Assembly (NCBI RefSeq): GCF_014698305.1
Contig: NZ_JACJST010000031.1
Coordinates: forward strand, 1 to 60,800
Origin: Anabaena lutea FACHB-196
GTDB lineage: Bacteria > Cyanobacteriota > Cyanobacteriia > Cyanobacteriales > Nostocaceae
Direction: 5' to 3'
Length of the DNA stretch: 60,800 nt
Of the stretch, positions 1-8,268 are shown one piece after another. The position numbers and the translations under genes were made by a program. A model generated the notes under the pieces. It was not told the DNA's origin, did no database searches, and worked only from the letters and a program-made list of their open reading frames with translations. Each line of letters begins with the position of its first letter. The stretch's first letter is position 1.

Positions 1-11
1 CTTTTGCTGTC

Positions 12-338
12 ATGTCAAGTAAAATTTTTCTCTGCTTCCTGCTGCTTATCTTGTTTCTTTTGTCAAGTTCATACTATACCAAATTAGATGAGCTTACCCT
101 GATTATGCAAGAGTCTGTAATTTATCAGGATATTTTGCAAAAGGGAGAACAAAAAGAAGCTTTCCGTTTCTTGAATCGTCAATTAAATCGGCGGTTTGGT
201 GAAATAGATTCACCCATTATTGAAAGGATTCGCTCATTATCTACTGAACAATTAGAAGCACTAGGAGAAGAGTTTTTAGACTTTTCAGAAGCATCTGATT
301 TAGTTATTTGGTTAGATTCACAAATTCCCAGAAGTTGA
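12..338 (+). CDS. DUF4351 domain fragment, tail of an Rpn-type nuclease/transposase-like protein
   Basis: The last 60 residues (SVIYQDILQKGEQ, then RQLNRRFGEID, RIRSLSTEQLEALGEEFLDF, DLVIWL) match the DUF4351 tail carried by many cyanobacterial Rpn/PD-(D/E)XK nuclease-like proteins. The first 30 residues are hydrophobic and do not look like the middle of such a protein, and the nuclease core is missing. The reading frame is open to the window edge, so the gene may continue upstream. I read it as a 3' remnant, or a protein whose front is lost or frameshifted. A small functional membrane-anchored DUF4351 protein is less likely. The domain call is good; the status as an intact gene is doubtful. 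Confidence 0.55.
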   Translation: MSSKIFLCFLLLILFLLSSSYYTKLDELTLIMQESVIYQDILQKGEQKEAFRFLNRQLNRRFGEIDSPIIERIRSLSTEQLEALGEEFLDFSEASDLVIWLDSQIPRS

Positions 339-350
339 TAATATTTTTCT

Positions 351-382
351 ATATTCCCGATTTTTGCAAAAATCGGGAATAT
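351..382. terminator. Perfect 32-bp palindrome after the DUF4351 gene
   Basis: Two 15-base arms (ATATTCCCGATTTTT and its complement) flank a central GC, so the whole stretch is a perfect inverted repeat 13 bases after the stop codon. There is no clean T-run after it, so termination is possible but not certain. Confidence 0.4.
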
Positions 383-606
383 TTAAGCTTTCATTTTACA
401 CTGTGGTATTAGTAAAATTACTTAATAACTAATATCGCCATCTAAACCGTATTATACATAATTGTAAGCGTATATCAATAAGTATATGTTCAGATGCGTT
501 TCTTAGGTGCAGAAAAAATCTAGTTTCTTAATGCTTTTTTTGGAAGTTTGAATTTTTAAGTATTGCAATCTGATAAAATTTGTAAGGTTTCTTTGAGCTA
601 GGAGCA

Positions 607-1632
607 ATGGGATCGACTGGTGTAAGGATCGCAATTGACGCAATGGGGGGAGATCATGCACCCGCTGAAATCGTCTCTGGCGCACTGCGAGCGCGGGAAG
701 AATTGGGCGTAAAAATATTATTGGTGGGTGATCCGCAGCAAATTGAGGCTGCGATGCCACCAAAAACAAATATGGCGGGTTTAGAGATTGTTCCTGCTGA
801 GGAAGCGATCGCTATGGATGAGGAGCCGATCACCGCTGTTAGACGCAAACGTAAGGCTTCCATCAATGTAGCGATGGATTTAGTCAAGAACCAGCAAGCA
901 GATGCAGTATTCTCTGCGGGTCACTCTGGGGCAGCAATGGCATCAGCTTTGCTCCGCTTAGGACGATTACCGGGAATTGATCGCCCAGCTATTGGGACAG
1001 TATTTCCCACCATCGTCGCAGGCAAACCAGTGATGATACTTGATGTCGGCGCTAATGTAGACTGCCGTCCTAAGTTTTTAGAGCAGTTTGCTGTCATGGG
1101 ATCGATTTATAGTCAATATGTTTTGGGAACACCTGAACCCAAAATAGGTTTATTGAATATTGGCGAAGAAGATACTAAAGGTAATGAAGTAGCTCTCCGC
1201 GCCCACCAACTCTTAAGGGAAAATACCCAAATTAATTTTACTGGCAATGCCGAAGGACGGGATGTCCTCTCTGGTGAATTTGATGTGATTGTATGCGATG
1301 GCTTTGTGGGTAATATTTTATTAAAATTTGCCGAAGCCGTGGGCGGAGTAATTCTGCAAATTCTGCGGGAAGAACTACCCCAAGGTTTACATGGTCAAAT
1401 TGGCACGGCAATTTTAAAGCCCAACCTCAAGCGCGTTAAACAGCGCATGGATCACGCTGAACATGGAGGAGCTTTACTTTTAGGCGTAGACGGAATTTGT
1501 TTTATCGGTCATGGTAGTTCCCAAGCGCCTTCAATTTTTAGTGCGATTCGCATGGCCAAAGAAGCTGTAGACAATCAGGTACTGCAAAGACTTCAGTCCC
1601 AATATCAAATCCTACAGAGTGAAAGCGATTAG
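607..1632 (+). CDS. plsX: Phosphate acyltransferase PlsX
   Basis: PlsX makes acyl-phosphate from acyl-ACP, the first step of phospholipid assembly through the PlsX/PlsY route in the cytoplasm. The N-terminus has the family signature IAIDAMGGDHAP (residues 8-19). The later NVAMDLVKNQQADAVFSAGH and VCDGFVGNILLKFAE segments are also typical. The length of 341 residues is normal. A GGAG-like site (taggagc, about 600-606) supports the start at 607. It is followed by fabH and fabD on the same strand, the usual cyanobacterial order. Repeat-rich spacers of 272 and 113 bases separate the three genes, so they may be only loosely co-transcribed. Confidence 0.95.
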   Translation: MGSTGVRIAIDAMGGDHAPAEIVSGALRAREELGVKILLVGDPQQIEAAMPPKTNMAGLEIVPAEEAIAMDEEPITAVRRKRKASINVAMDLVKNQQADAVFSAGHSGAAMASALLRLGRLPGIDRPAIGTVFPTIVAGKPVMILDVGANVDCRPKFLEQFAVMGSIYSQYVLGTPEPKIGLLNIGEEDTKGNEVALRAHQLLRENTQINFTGNAEGRDVLSGEFDVIVCDGFVGNILLKFAEAVGGVILQILREELPQGLHGQIGTAILKPNLKRVKQRMDHAEHGGALLLGVDGICFIGHGSSQAPSIFSAIRMAKEAVDNQVLQRLQSQYQILQSESD

Positions 1633-1904
1633 CCTTTTCTATGAAACGCTACGCAAACAGCCATAGTCATTTGTCATTAGTCATTCAATTTTGGATTTGG
1701 GATTTTAGATTTTGGATTAACTATAGAGAAATTAATTTCATTTTCAATGCAGGATTTCTTTTTTAATCTAAAATCTCCCCTCTAAAATCTAAAATTGGCA
1801 CGGTCACTAGTCATTAGTATTAGTTACTTATCTTGATAAAAATGGCAATTGACACATGACAACTGACAACTGACAAAAATGCTGAAGCTTATAGGAGATT
1901 AAGA
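1633..1904. repeat. plsX-fabH spacer with heptamer repeats
   Basis: This gap holds degenerate seven-base repeats of the ATTTTGG/ATTTTAG type (about 1687-1716 and 1765-1797) and TCATTAGT/GACAACT-type repeats (about 1806-1876). No coding frame is visible. An AGGAG site at 1891-1895 serves fabH. Confidence 0.6.
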
Positions 1905-2900
1905 GTGCCAATATTCAACGGTGTAGCAATTACAGGCAGTGGCTCGGCAGTACCAGCAACTACCCTAGATAATAAATCACTAACTCAACTGGTAGAAACA
2001 TCAGATGAGTGGATTACCACAAGAACAGGAATTAGTCAACGGCGGTTAGCATTGCCACCTGAGTCATTAACTTCACTTGCTACTACTGCTAGTCAGCAGG
2101 CTATTGCAGCCGCAGGTATTAATCCAGAGGATATTGATTTAATTTTGCTGGCAACCTCTACCCCAGACGATTTATTTGGTAATGCTTGCCGCATTCAAGC
2201 TGAAATAGGCGCTGTCAAAGCAGTCGCTTTTGACTTAACAGCAGCTTGTTCTGGCTTTGTATTTGGACTAGTCACAGCAGCCCAATACATTAGAACAGGT
2301 GTTTATCAAAATGTACTGCTGATAGGGGGAGATATCCTCTCTCGTTGGGTAGATTGGCAAGATCGACGGACTTGTGTGTTGTTCGGCGATGGTGCAGGGG
2401 CAATAGTTTTGCAGGCCAGTCAGAGCGATCGCTTATTAGGATTTTCTCTTAAAAGTGATGGCACTCAAAATCATTATCTCAACATCGGTTATGAAGGTTC
2501 TGCCCAAGAACTGAGTCCAGGTATAAATGTCACTAAAGGAACTTACCAACCTATCAGCATGAACGGCAAAGAAGTCTACCGCTTTGCAGTCCAAAAAGTT
2601 CCAGAAGTTATAGACAAAGCCTTATTTGCAGCTAATCTCACCGTTGGCCACATAGATTGGCTCGTATTACATCAAGCAAATCAGCGGATACTGAACGCTG
2701 TAGCTGACCGCTTAAATATTCCAGAACAAAAATTAATCAGTAACGTCGCCAATTATGGTAACACCTCCGCCGCTTCTATTCCCCTAGCATTAGATGAAGC
2801 AGTACGAGCCGGAAAAATTCAAACCAATGATATCATTGCTACCTCCGGCTTTGGTGCTGGTCTTTCCTGGGGTGCAGCAATTTTTCAATGGGGAAGGTAA
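1905..2900 (+). CDS. fabH: 3-oxoacyl-ACP synthase III FabH
   Basis: FabH condenses acetyl-CoA with malonyl-ACP to start fatty-acid synthesis. The active-site Cys is at about residue 115 in TAACSGF. The His is in VLHQANQRI and the Asn in NYGNTSAASIP, giving the complete Cys-His-Asn triad. The length of 331 residues is usual. The start is GTG at 1905, 9 bases after the AGGAG site, and gives MPIFNGVAITGSG, the expected beginning. It lies between plsX and fabD, so the three genes form a fatty-acid/phospholipid initiation cluster. Confidence 0.95.
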   Translation: MPIFNGVAITGSGSAVPATTLDNKSLTQLVETSDEWITTRTGISQRRLALPPESLTSLATTASQQAIAAAGINPEDIDLILLATSTPDDLFGNACRIQAEIGAVKAVAFDLTAACSGFVFGLVTAAQYIRTGVYQNVLLIGGDILSRWVDWQDRRTCVLFGDGAGAIVLQASQSDRLLGFSLKSDGTQNHYLNIGYEGSAQELSPGINVTKGTYQPISMNGKEVYRFAVQKVPEVIDKALFAANLTVGHIDWLVLHQANQRILNAVADRLNIPEQKLISNVANYGNTSAASIPLALDEAVRAGKIQTNDIIATSGFGAGLSWGAAIFQWGR

Positions 2901-2946
2901 AGAGGCAGGGGGCAGGGAGCAGGGGGCAGGGGAGGGAATTTCTTGC

Positions 2947-2974
2947 CCAATGACCAATGACCAATGACCAATTA
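2947..2974. repeat. CCAATGA heptamer repeat (STRR)
   Basis: Three exact CCAATGA units and one CCAATTA lie in tandem in the fabH-fabD spacer. They are followed by CTAATAA-type units up to the fabD start. This is the short tandemly repeated type known from heterocystous cyanobacteria. Confidence 0.75.
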
Positions 2975-3013
2975 CCTTTTCCCCAATGACTAATAACTAA
3001 TAACTAATGACAA

Positions 3014-3895
3014 ATGACTAAAACTGCATGGGTGTTTCCCGGACAAGGTTCGCAAACCTTAGGTATGGGAATGGATCTACTAGAAATACCATCTGCTCAA
3101 GAAAAATTTGCCCAAGCTGAGGCAATTTTAGGCTGGTCTGTCATAGATATTTGTAAAAATGACGAAGAAAAACTATCACGCACACTCTATACTCAACCGA
3201 TTCTTTACGTAGTAGAAAGCATTATCGCTGATATCCTACGAGAACGGGGGCAGCAACCAGATTTAGTTGCTGGTCATAGTTTAGGAGAATACATAGCCCT
3301 TTATATTGCTGGCGTTTTTGATTGGTCTACGGGCTTACACTTAGTTAAACGTCGGGCGGAAATCATGGATAGTTCCGCCGGTGGCATGATGGCCGCACTG
3401 ATGAACTTTGACCGCGAGGAATTGGAAAAAGTCATTAGCGAGACACCTGATGTAGTTTTAGCAAATGATAACAGTCCGGCTCAAGTCGTCATTTCTGGGA
3501 CTCCAGATGGTGTACAAGCTGTAATGTCGCAAGTCAAAGCCAAGCGTGCTATCCCCTTAAAAGTTTCAGGAGCATTTCACTCACATTTAATGACAGCTGC
3601 TTCTACTGAATTTCAAGAAATTCTCGACTCAGTTATTTTTCAGTCAGCCGTTGTCCCAGTTTTGTCTAATGTAGAACCTGTTCCCGCAGTTGATGCTGAT
3701 ATATTAAAACAGCGCCTTTCTCAACAAATGACAGGTTCAGTTCGGTGGCGAGAAATTTCTCTACAATTACCAGAAAATGGAATTGAGCGAGTTGTAGAAA
3801 TTGGACCAGGAAATGTTTTAACAGGTTTGATCAAACGCACTGCTACAGGCTTGATTTTGGAAAATATTCGTAATGCTGCTGAGTTACCTGTTTAG
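3014..3895 (+). CDS. fabD: Malonyl-CoA:ACP transacylase FabD
   Basis: FabD loads malonyl groups from CoA onto acyl carrier protein for chain extension. Visible motifs are FPGQGSQ (residues 8-14), the nucleophile elbow GHSLGEY with Ser89, and the catalytic His region SGAFHSHLM near residue 192. The end has the usual EIGPGNVLTGL. The length of 293 residues is normal. The start ATG sits inside the repeat-rich spacer with no good ribosome site, but MTKTAWVFPGQGSQ is the standard beginning. In many cyanobacteria plsC comes next; here plsC lies about 4.3 kb downstream. Confidence 0.95.
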   Translation: MTKTAWVFPGQGSQTLGMGMDLLEIPSAQEKFAQAEAILGWSVIDICKNDEEKLSRTLYTQPILYVVESIIADILRERGQQPDLVAGHSLGEYIALYIAGVFDWSTGLHLVKRRAEIMDSSAGGMMAALMNFDREELEKVISETPDVVLANDNSPAQVVISGTPDGVQAVMSQVKAKRAIPLKVSGAFHSHLMTAASTEFQEILDSVIFQSAVVPVLSNVEPVPAVDADILKQRLSQQMTGSVRWREISLQLPENGIERVVEIGPGNVLTGLIKRTATGLILENIRNAAELPV

Positions 3896-3949
3896 GGTAA
3901 ATTCATTCACAATTAAATTAGGGTCAACAGCAACAATTTCTAGGAGATC

Positions 3950-4330
3950 ATGGATATGACAAACGTATCCAATGAACAATCAGGTATCATTCGGACAGAA
4001 AGAGGACTGATGATAACCGGAACTCGTATTACCTTGTACGATGTGATGGACTATTTAAAAGCCCAATATCCATCCAAGTTGATTCGTGAAAAGCTCGGAC
4101 TCAATGATGAGCAGATTAACTTGGCTTTAGCTTACATAGATGCTCATCTTGCGGAAATAGAAACTGAGTATCAAGAATTTCTCCAAACAGCAGAGGAAAT
4201 TCGACAGTATTGGCAAGAACAAAACCGCGAACGATTTGCCAAAATAGCAGCTATGCCTACTAAAGTTGGTCAGGAAGCTCTGCGTGCAAAACTGCAATCT
4301 TGGAAAGAGCGCATTACATCCCAATCATGA
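3950..4330 (+). CDS. DUF433 protein, likely antitoxin
   Basis: The first half (GIIRTERGLMITGTRITLYD, then VMDYLKAQYPSKLIREKLGL) is a DUF433 domain, a small helix-turn-helix-like fold. It is common in cyanobacteria as the antitoxin-like partner of DUF5615 PIN-like proteins. The second half is a charged helix with no known motif. AGGAG at 3942-3946 is too close to the ATG at 3950 (3 bases) but well placed for the second ATG at 3956, so translation may start there. The stop overlaps the next gene as ATGA, which suggests translational coupling. The partner gene is broken, so this antitoxin may now be unneeded. Confidence 0.75.
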   Translation: MDMTNVSNEQSGIIRTERGLMITGTRITLYDVMDYLKAQYPSKLIREKLGLNDEQINLALAYIDAHLAEIETEYQEFLQTAEEIRQYWQEQNRERFAKIAAMPTKVGQEALRAKLQSWKERITSQS

Positions 4331-4718
4331 ATTTCCTAATTGACTATAATTTGACAGGGGACGCGGTTTTATTCTGGGGAACACTTGCAGCAGAAGGTTG
4401 GGTTGATCTCTTGTCAATTCGCTTTTTCACTTTCAAACAAATTGGATTAGCAACAGATAGTAGTGACAGAATTGTGTGGCAATTTGCTCAAGCAAACCAA
4501 ATGATTCTGATTACAGCTAATCAAATATGAAATGATCTGATTCGCTAGAGCAAATGATTCGTGAGGAAAATATAGCAACTTCACTACCAATTCTCACTAT
4601 TGGAAATCCTGATCGATTCGATGAGCGTGGTTATAGAGAAAAATGTGCCGCTCGTCTAGTGGATATTTTATTAGATATTGAAAACTATATGGGAGCAGGT
4701 AGAATCTTTATTGCTTGA
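4327..4718 (+). pseudogene. Frameshifted DUF5615 PIN-like toxin partner
   Basis: The gene begins with ATG at 4327, overlapping the DUF433 stop. MNFLIDYNLTGDAVLFWGTL runs in frame to ITANQI, then hits a stop at 4528-4530. The expected continuation (SDSLEQMIREENIATSLPIL, then RLVDILLDIENYMGAGRIFI) is found in another frame and ends at 4718. Around 4520-4545 several one-base gains and losses are needed to join the two parts, and an in-frame TGA precedes the second part. DUF5615 proteins are PIN-like putative RNase toxins. This copy should be inactive unless recoded or a sequencing error. Confidence 0.65.
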
Positions 4719-4894
4719 AGTTTTTGGTATGGTGGACTAGCGATTTCAATATCATAAAAAGAAGATTTACTTGATGAATTCCAGTAATTTGTGAAGAATT
4801 TCAGTAAGATAACGCTAAAAAAATCAACCTTAAAATTCCTGGGAATTGCTCAAAAATCGGCTTAATAACCTTTCAAACAAAACTAAAAATATTC

Positions 4895-6013
4895 ATGAAT
4901 ACAGTTGAAAAAACAATTTGGATGACGCAAGCAGATTATGCCAAAAAGCTGCGTCCTTTACTTCCAGCAGAGGCATTTCTACCTGATACTAATAAAGTCT
5001 GGATTCTGTTAATGAATCTAGCAATTTTGATTCTAGGTTGGGGAATCGCAAATCATCTCGATGACTGGAATTGGTATTTTCTCTGGCTTTATTTGCCACT
5101 AGCATTAGTGATGGGTAATAGTGTGATTGTTCTCCTTTTTAGTACCCACGATTTGCTCCACAGCCGCAGCATTAAAAATCCTCGGTTGAGACAAGTAATT
5201 AGTCTGTTGGGATTAACAATGTTATGGATGCCACCAACTTTATGGAAGGCAGTACACAATCGAGAACATCATAATAAAACCAATTCTTTGCAAGATCCAG
5301 ATCGTAATTATTTAGACAGTCAACCTCAAAATTGGGGTAAATGGATTCAGAATGCTTTTGTCCCCTCCGCTGAGGTAAATCCTATTTTATTGACTATCGG
5401 TATGGGTCATGCTTGGGGAGTTCACGCATTTCGTAACCTGACCTCAGTGTTATTATTTAACAATGGTAAAGCCCAATATCCTGTAGTAGCTTTTACAGTT
5501 AGTGGTAAAGAACGACGTGCGATCGCTCTAGAATTATTAATGATGGTCGGAATCCATGCAAGCATCTTAACTTACCTGGAATTCCATCCCGTTAAACTTC
5601 TTCTGGGCTACTTTTTTCCCATTTGGATAGGCTATGCAGGCCTGATATTTTATATCTATACGAATCATATGTTATGTCAAATGACAAGTGTAAATGATCC
5701 TCTGATTAATAGTCTCTCTATTCGAGTTCCTAAAATATTTGATGTTTTACATTTCAACTTTTCTTACCATACCGAACATCACATTTTTCCTGGACTAAAT
5801 TCAGATTACGCGCCAATGGTACAAGCATTATTACAAACACATTATCCTGAACGTTTTAATTTGTTGAATGCTGGCAAAGCATGGCAATTGATGCTGCAAA
5901 CCCCTCGTCATTACAAAGATGACAACACTTTCACAGACTGGTCTGGAAACAAGTCCGTGGAATGTCCAATCTTATGCACAAATCATCTCATTGAAGAGAG
6001 TAATCCTCAATAG
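4895..6013 (+). CDS. Fatty-acid desaturase family membrane protein
   Basis: This is a di-iron membrane desaturase/hydroxylase. The three histidine boxes are present: HDLLH, HNREHH and HTEHH, in the correct order. Long hydrophobic segments lie before and between them (about residues 37-85 and 210-260). The length is 372 residues. The sequence does not let me choose between acyl-lipid desaturase, carotenoid hydroxylase-like enzyme and another FADS member. It sits alone with a 176-base upstream gap and belongs to the accessory block between fabD and plsC. Its lipid substrate is plausible from the neighbours but not shown. Confidence 0.8.
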   Translation: MNTVEKTIWMTQADYAKKLRPLLPAEAFLPDTNKVWILLMNLAILILGWGIANHLDDWNWYFLWLYLPLALVMGNSVIVLLFSTHDLLHSRSIKNPRLRQVISLLGLTMLWMPPTLWKAVHNREHHNKTNSLQDPDRNYLDSQPQNWGKWIQNAFVPSAEVNPILLTIGMGHAWGVHAFRNLTSVLLFNNGKAQYPVVAFTVSGKERRAIALELLMMVGIHASILTYLEFHPVKLLLGYFFPIWIGYAGLIFYIYTNHMLCQMTSVNDPLINSLSIRVPKIFDVLHFNFSYHTEHHIFPGLNSDYAPMVQALLQTHYPERFNLLNAGKAWQLMLQTPRHYKDDNTFTDWSGNKSVECPILCTNHLIEESNPQ

Positions 6014-6471
6014 ACATCTGGTAGTAAATAATGAGGAGACTTTCTCAGGAACGCCCCTACAAGAATTTTAAAAGATGCACATTTAAATTCGGTCGATGTC
6101 TAATGATAGGTTTGGCTAACGAAAAAGTTTTGCCTAAAATCATAATTATGCAATTTACAGGAGTGACCTGGAATTTTAGATTTTAGATTTTAGATTAAAA
6201 AAAATTTGGTATAGGTTCCCCGTTCTCTACTGACGGCAAAATACTCACTGCGCTGCGTACGCTTCGCTAACGTAAATCCCAAATCCAAAATCAAGCTCTA
6301 CCCTTGAGGGTGGAGTCAATCCAAAATCCAAAATCGTAAATCCAAAATCGAGTGACAGATTCATATAAGTTTTTGCAAAATAGCTGAAAAAGTTGACATA
6401 AGACTGGTGTATATGTCTATTTTAAGGTAAAAATATTACCATAACCATCCTCACTGAAATAACTTTGGGTT
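6014..6471. other. 458-base gap with repeats upstream of the pspA-like gene
   Basis: The gap holds ATTTTAG heptamers (about 6174-6199), a GCGTACGCTTCGCTAACG-type dispersed repeat (about 6255-6273), and CCAAAAT/TCCAAAAT heptamers (about 6276-6350). The last 80 bases look like a promoter region for the gene at 6472. No gene is seen. Confidence 0.5.
6393..6421 (+). promoter_or_regulatory. Possible sigma-70 promoter of the pspA-like gene
   Basis: TTGACA at 6393-6398, a 17-base spacer and TCTATT at 6416-6421 resemble -35 and -10 boxes, about 50 bases before the start codon. The -35 is perfect; the -10 is weak. Confidence 0.3.
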
Positions 6472-7185
6472 ATGAAAAAAGCTGTCTACTGGCTAATGGG
6501 TGAAAGGGCAGGGCGAACCATAGTTGGGACTTGGAACTGGTTATGGGGAATGCCTGTCGAGTCTGGTGGTAAAGTGGCTGTAGCCGTTGCTGAAGAATCT
6601 CTACAGTCAATGCAAGAAGCAGTTCAGAAACTGGCTGGAGCAGTTGCGGCTCAAGAAGGTGCTTATAAAACCGCCAAGAATAAATATGAGACAAAAGTTA
6701 AAGAATTCAAAACCCTAGAGCAACAAGCGATGATTGCTCAAAGTGGTGGTAACGAAGAAGCAGCGCGAATGGCGATGAGTAAGGCCATTCAAACAGAGCA
6801 AATCTTGCCCAAACTAGAGGAAATGGTTAAACAGGCCGAAATGGCAGTCAAGGCTTCTAAAGATAAACTCAACCGTGAGCGTATGAAGCTTGAAAGTTAT
6901 AAAGCCGATATGCAGAATATGAAAGATATGTCAGAGGTAAACGAAGCTCTGGCCATGATAGCCAAAGTCAATAATGAATTTGACATTGGTTCAGCGAAAA
7001 GTGACTTTGAAAAAGCTAAAGGTGCAGTTGAGCGTCGGAATTTGAAGACAGAAGCTTTAGCAGAATTGTCAGAAAATCCCGCAGAAAAACTCCAGGCCGA
7101 AATCGAAAATATGACATTAGACGACGAAGTTGCCCGTCGTTTGCAAAGGTTACAAGATTCTCAACCCAAACAACTACCAGAATAA
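6472..7185 (+). CDS. PspA/IM30-family coiled-coil protein
   Basis: It is mostly alpha-helical and rich in E, K, A and Q from residue 40 on, as in PspA/IM30 (Vipp1) proteins that bind and remodel membranes under stress. The family-like tail includes NEALAMIAKVNNEFDIGSAK, ALAELSENPAEKLQAEIENM and DDEVARRLQRL. The first 40 residues (MGERAGRTIVGTWNWLWGMP) form an unusual Trp-rich amphipathic front in place of the normal PspA helix. Length 237. The next gene follows after 10 bases, so the two are very likely one operon. It is probably a paralogue and not the housekeeping Vipp1. Confidence 0.8.
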   Translation: MKKAVYWLMGERAGRTIVGTWNWLWGMPVESGGKVAVAVAEESLQSMQEAVQKLAGAVAAQEGAYKTAKNKYETKVKEFKTLEQQAMIAQSGGNEEAARMAMSKAIQTEQILPKLEEMVKQAEMAVKASKDKLNRERMKLESYKADMQNMKDMSEVNEALAMIAKVNNEFDIGSAKSDFEKAKGAVERRNLKTEALAELSENPAEKLQAEIENMTLDDEVARRLQRLQDSQPKQLPE

Positions 7186-7195
7186 ATAGGAATTT

Positions 7196-8062
7196 ATGAG
7201 TCAGAAAAGCGGACCACCTCCTATTGTTTTTATCTTGTTGTTTTTAGGGCTTTTAGGTGGTGGTTATTGGTGGTTTTTCATGCGGAACTCTACTTCAACC
7301 ACTACAACTACTACCGGGGCTTTTTCACTACCAACAACAGTAGCCAGCGGTACTACCGTAAAAATAGACGGTTCTACCAGTATGGTGACAATTAACCAAA
7401 ACCTTAAAAATGGTTTTGAGAAACAGTTTGCGGGTACAAAAGTAGAAGCATTTGGGAATGGGACAGATAAGGGAATTCAGGATCTATTGGCTGGTAAAGT
7501 TGATCTGGCCGCAGCTTCGAGACCATTGACAGCACAAGAGCAAAGTCAGGGATTAAAGGCTGTTACTGTAACACAAGATGCGATCGCTGTGATTGTCAGT
7601 AAGGCAAATCCTTTCAACCGAGGATTAACCAGCAGCCAAATTGCAGATATTTTTCAGGGAAAAATTAATAATTGGTCAGTAGTGGGTGGTTCACCTGCAA
7701 CAATCCGCGTTATTAATCGACCGGTAATTAGTGGCACACATCAAACATTTAAAGAATTGGTGCTAAAAGGAGCTAATTTTGGGACAACACCCAACATTAC
7801 GACATTACCGCAAGATGCCACAACTCCCTTAATTCAAGCTTTGAAAAAAGATGGTATCGGCTATGCTACCTTTGCTCAGGTTGCTAATCAGCAAACCGTG
7901 CGAGTCGTTGCTATTGAGGGATTGACACCAGAAGCAGCTAGTTATCCTTACAAACGTTCACTGTATTACGTTTATAAAGACCCTGCTAATGTCGGAGTGC
8001 AAGCATTCCTAGGCTATGCAACTTCGCCCCAAGGTCAGCAGGCTTTAACATTAGGAAACTAG
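7196..8062 (+). CDS. Membrane-anchored PstS-like substrate-binding protein
   Basis: A single N-terminal membrane segment (IVFILLFLGLLGGGYWWFF, residues 10-28) is followed by a Thr-rich linker. The PBP-like fold of phosphate-binding proteins comes next: KIDGSTSM, the KGIQDLLAGKVDLAAASRPL region, QDAIAVIVSKANPF, and SGTHQTFKELVL. No lipobox is seen, so the protein is probably held by its helix with the domain outside the membrane. No pstC/A/B genes are near. It forms a two-gene unit with the PspA-like gene, which suggests a sensing or membrane-stress role more than bulk phosphate uptake. That role is inference. Confidence 0.8.
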   Translation: MSQKSGPPPIVFILLFLGLLGGGYWWFFMRNSTSTTTTTTGAFSLPTTVASGTTVKIDGSTSMVTINQNLKNGFEKQFAGTKVEAFGNGTDKGIQDLLAGKVDLAAASRPLTAQEQSQGLKAVTVTQDAIAVIVSKANPFNRGLTSSQIADIFQGKINNWSVVGGSPATIRVINRPVISGTHQTFKELVLKGANFGTTPNITTLPQDATTPLIQALKKDGIGYATFAQVANQQTVRVVAIEGLTPEAASYPYKRSLYYVYKDPANVGVQAFLGYATSPQGQQALTLGN

Positions 8063-8162
8063 TATAGAAGAAATAGAAAGTTCCGATCTGGCAGAATGCT
8101 CCCAGTTAAAGGTTAAAATAAATTCTGACTGCGGAATTCTGACCAAAATATCAACGGCGAGC

Positions 8163-8212
8163 AAGCCCCTGGCTTTAGACATGGGGGTTAGTCGTTGGCG
8201 ATTTTAATCGCC
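8163..8212. mobile_element. Possible IS200/IS605-type end hairpin relic
   Basis: AAGCCCCTGGCTTTAGAC followed by ATGGGGGTTAG resembles the imperfect end hairpins of cyanobacterial IS200/IS605 elements. A second hairpin with arms GGCGATT and AATCGCC lies at 8197-8212. No transposase gene is attached on this side of plsC; a TnpB tail lies at 8963-9082. Confidence 0.35.
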
Positions 8213-8268
8213 GCCCCCATTCTTCTACCAATTCACTTTTGTATTCTGTTTTATTTATATTATTTTCT

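Noticed and set aside
7196-8062. Start of a phosphate ABC transporter operon
   Set aside because: No pstC, pstA or pstB follows; plsC is next. The protein is membrane-anchored and paired with a PspA-like gene.
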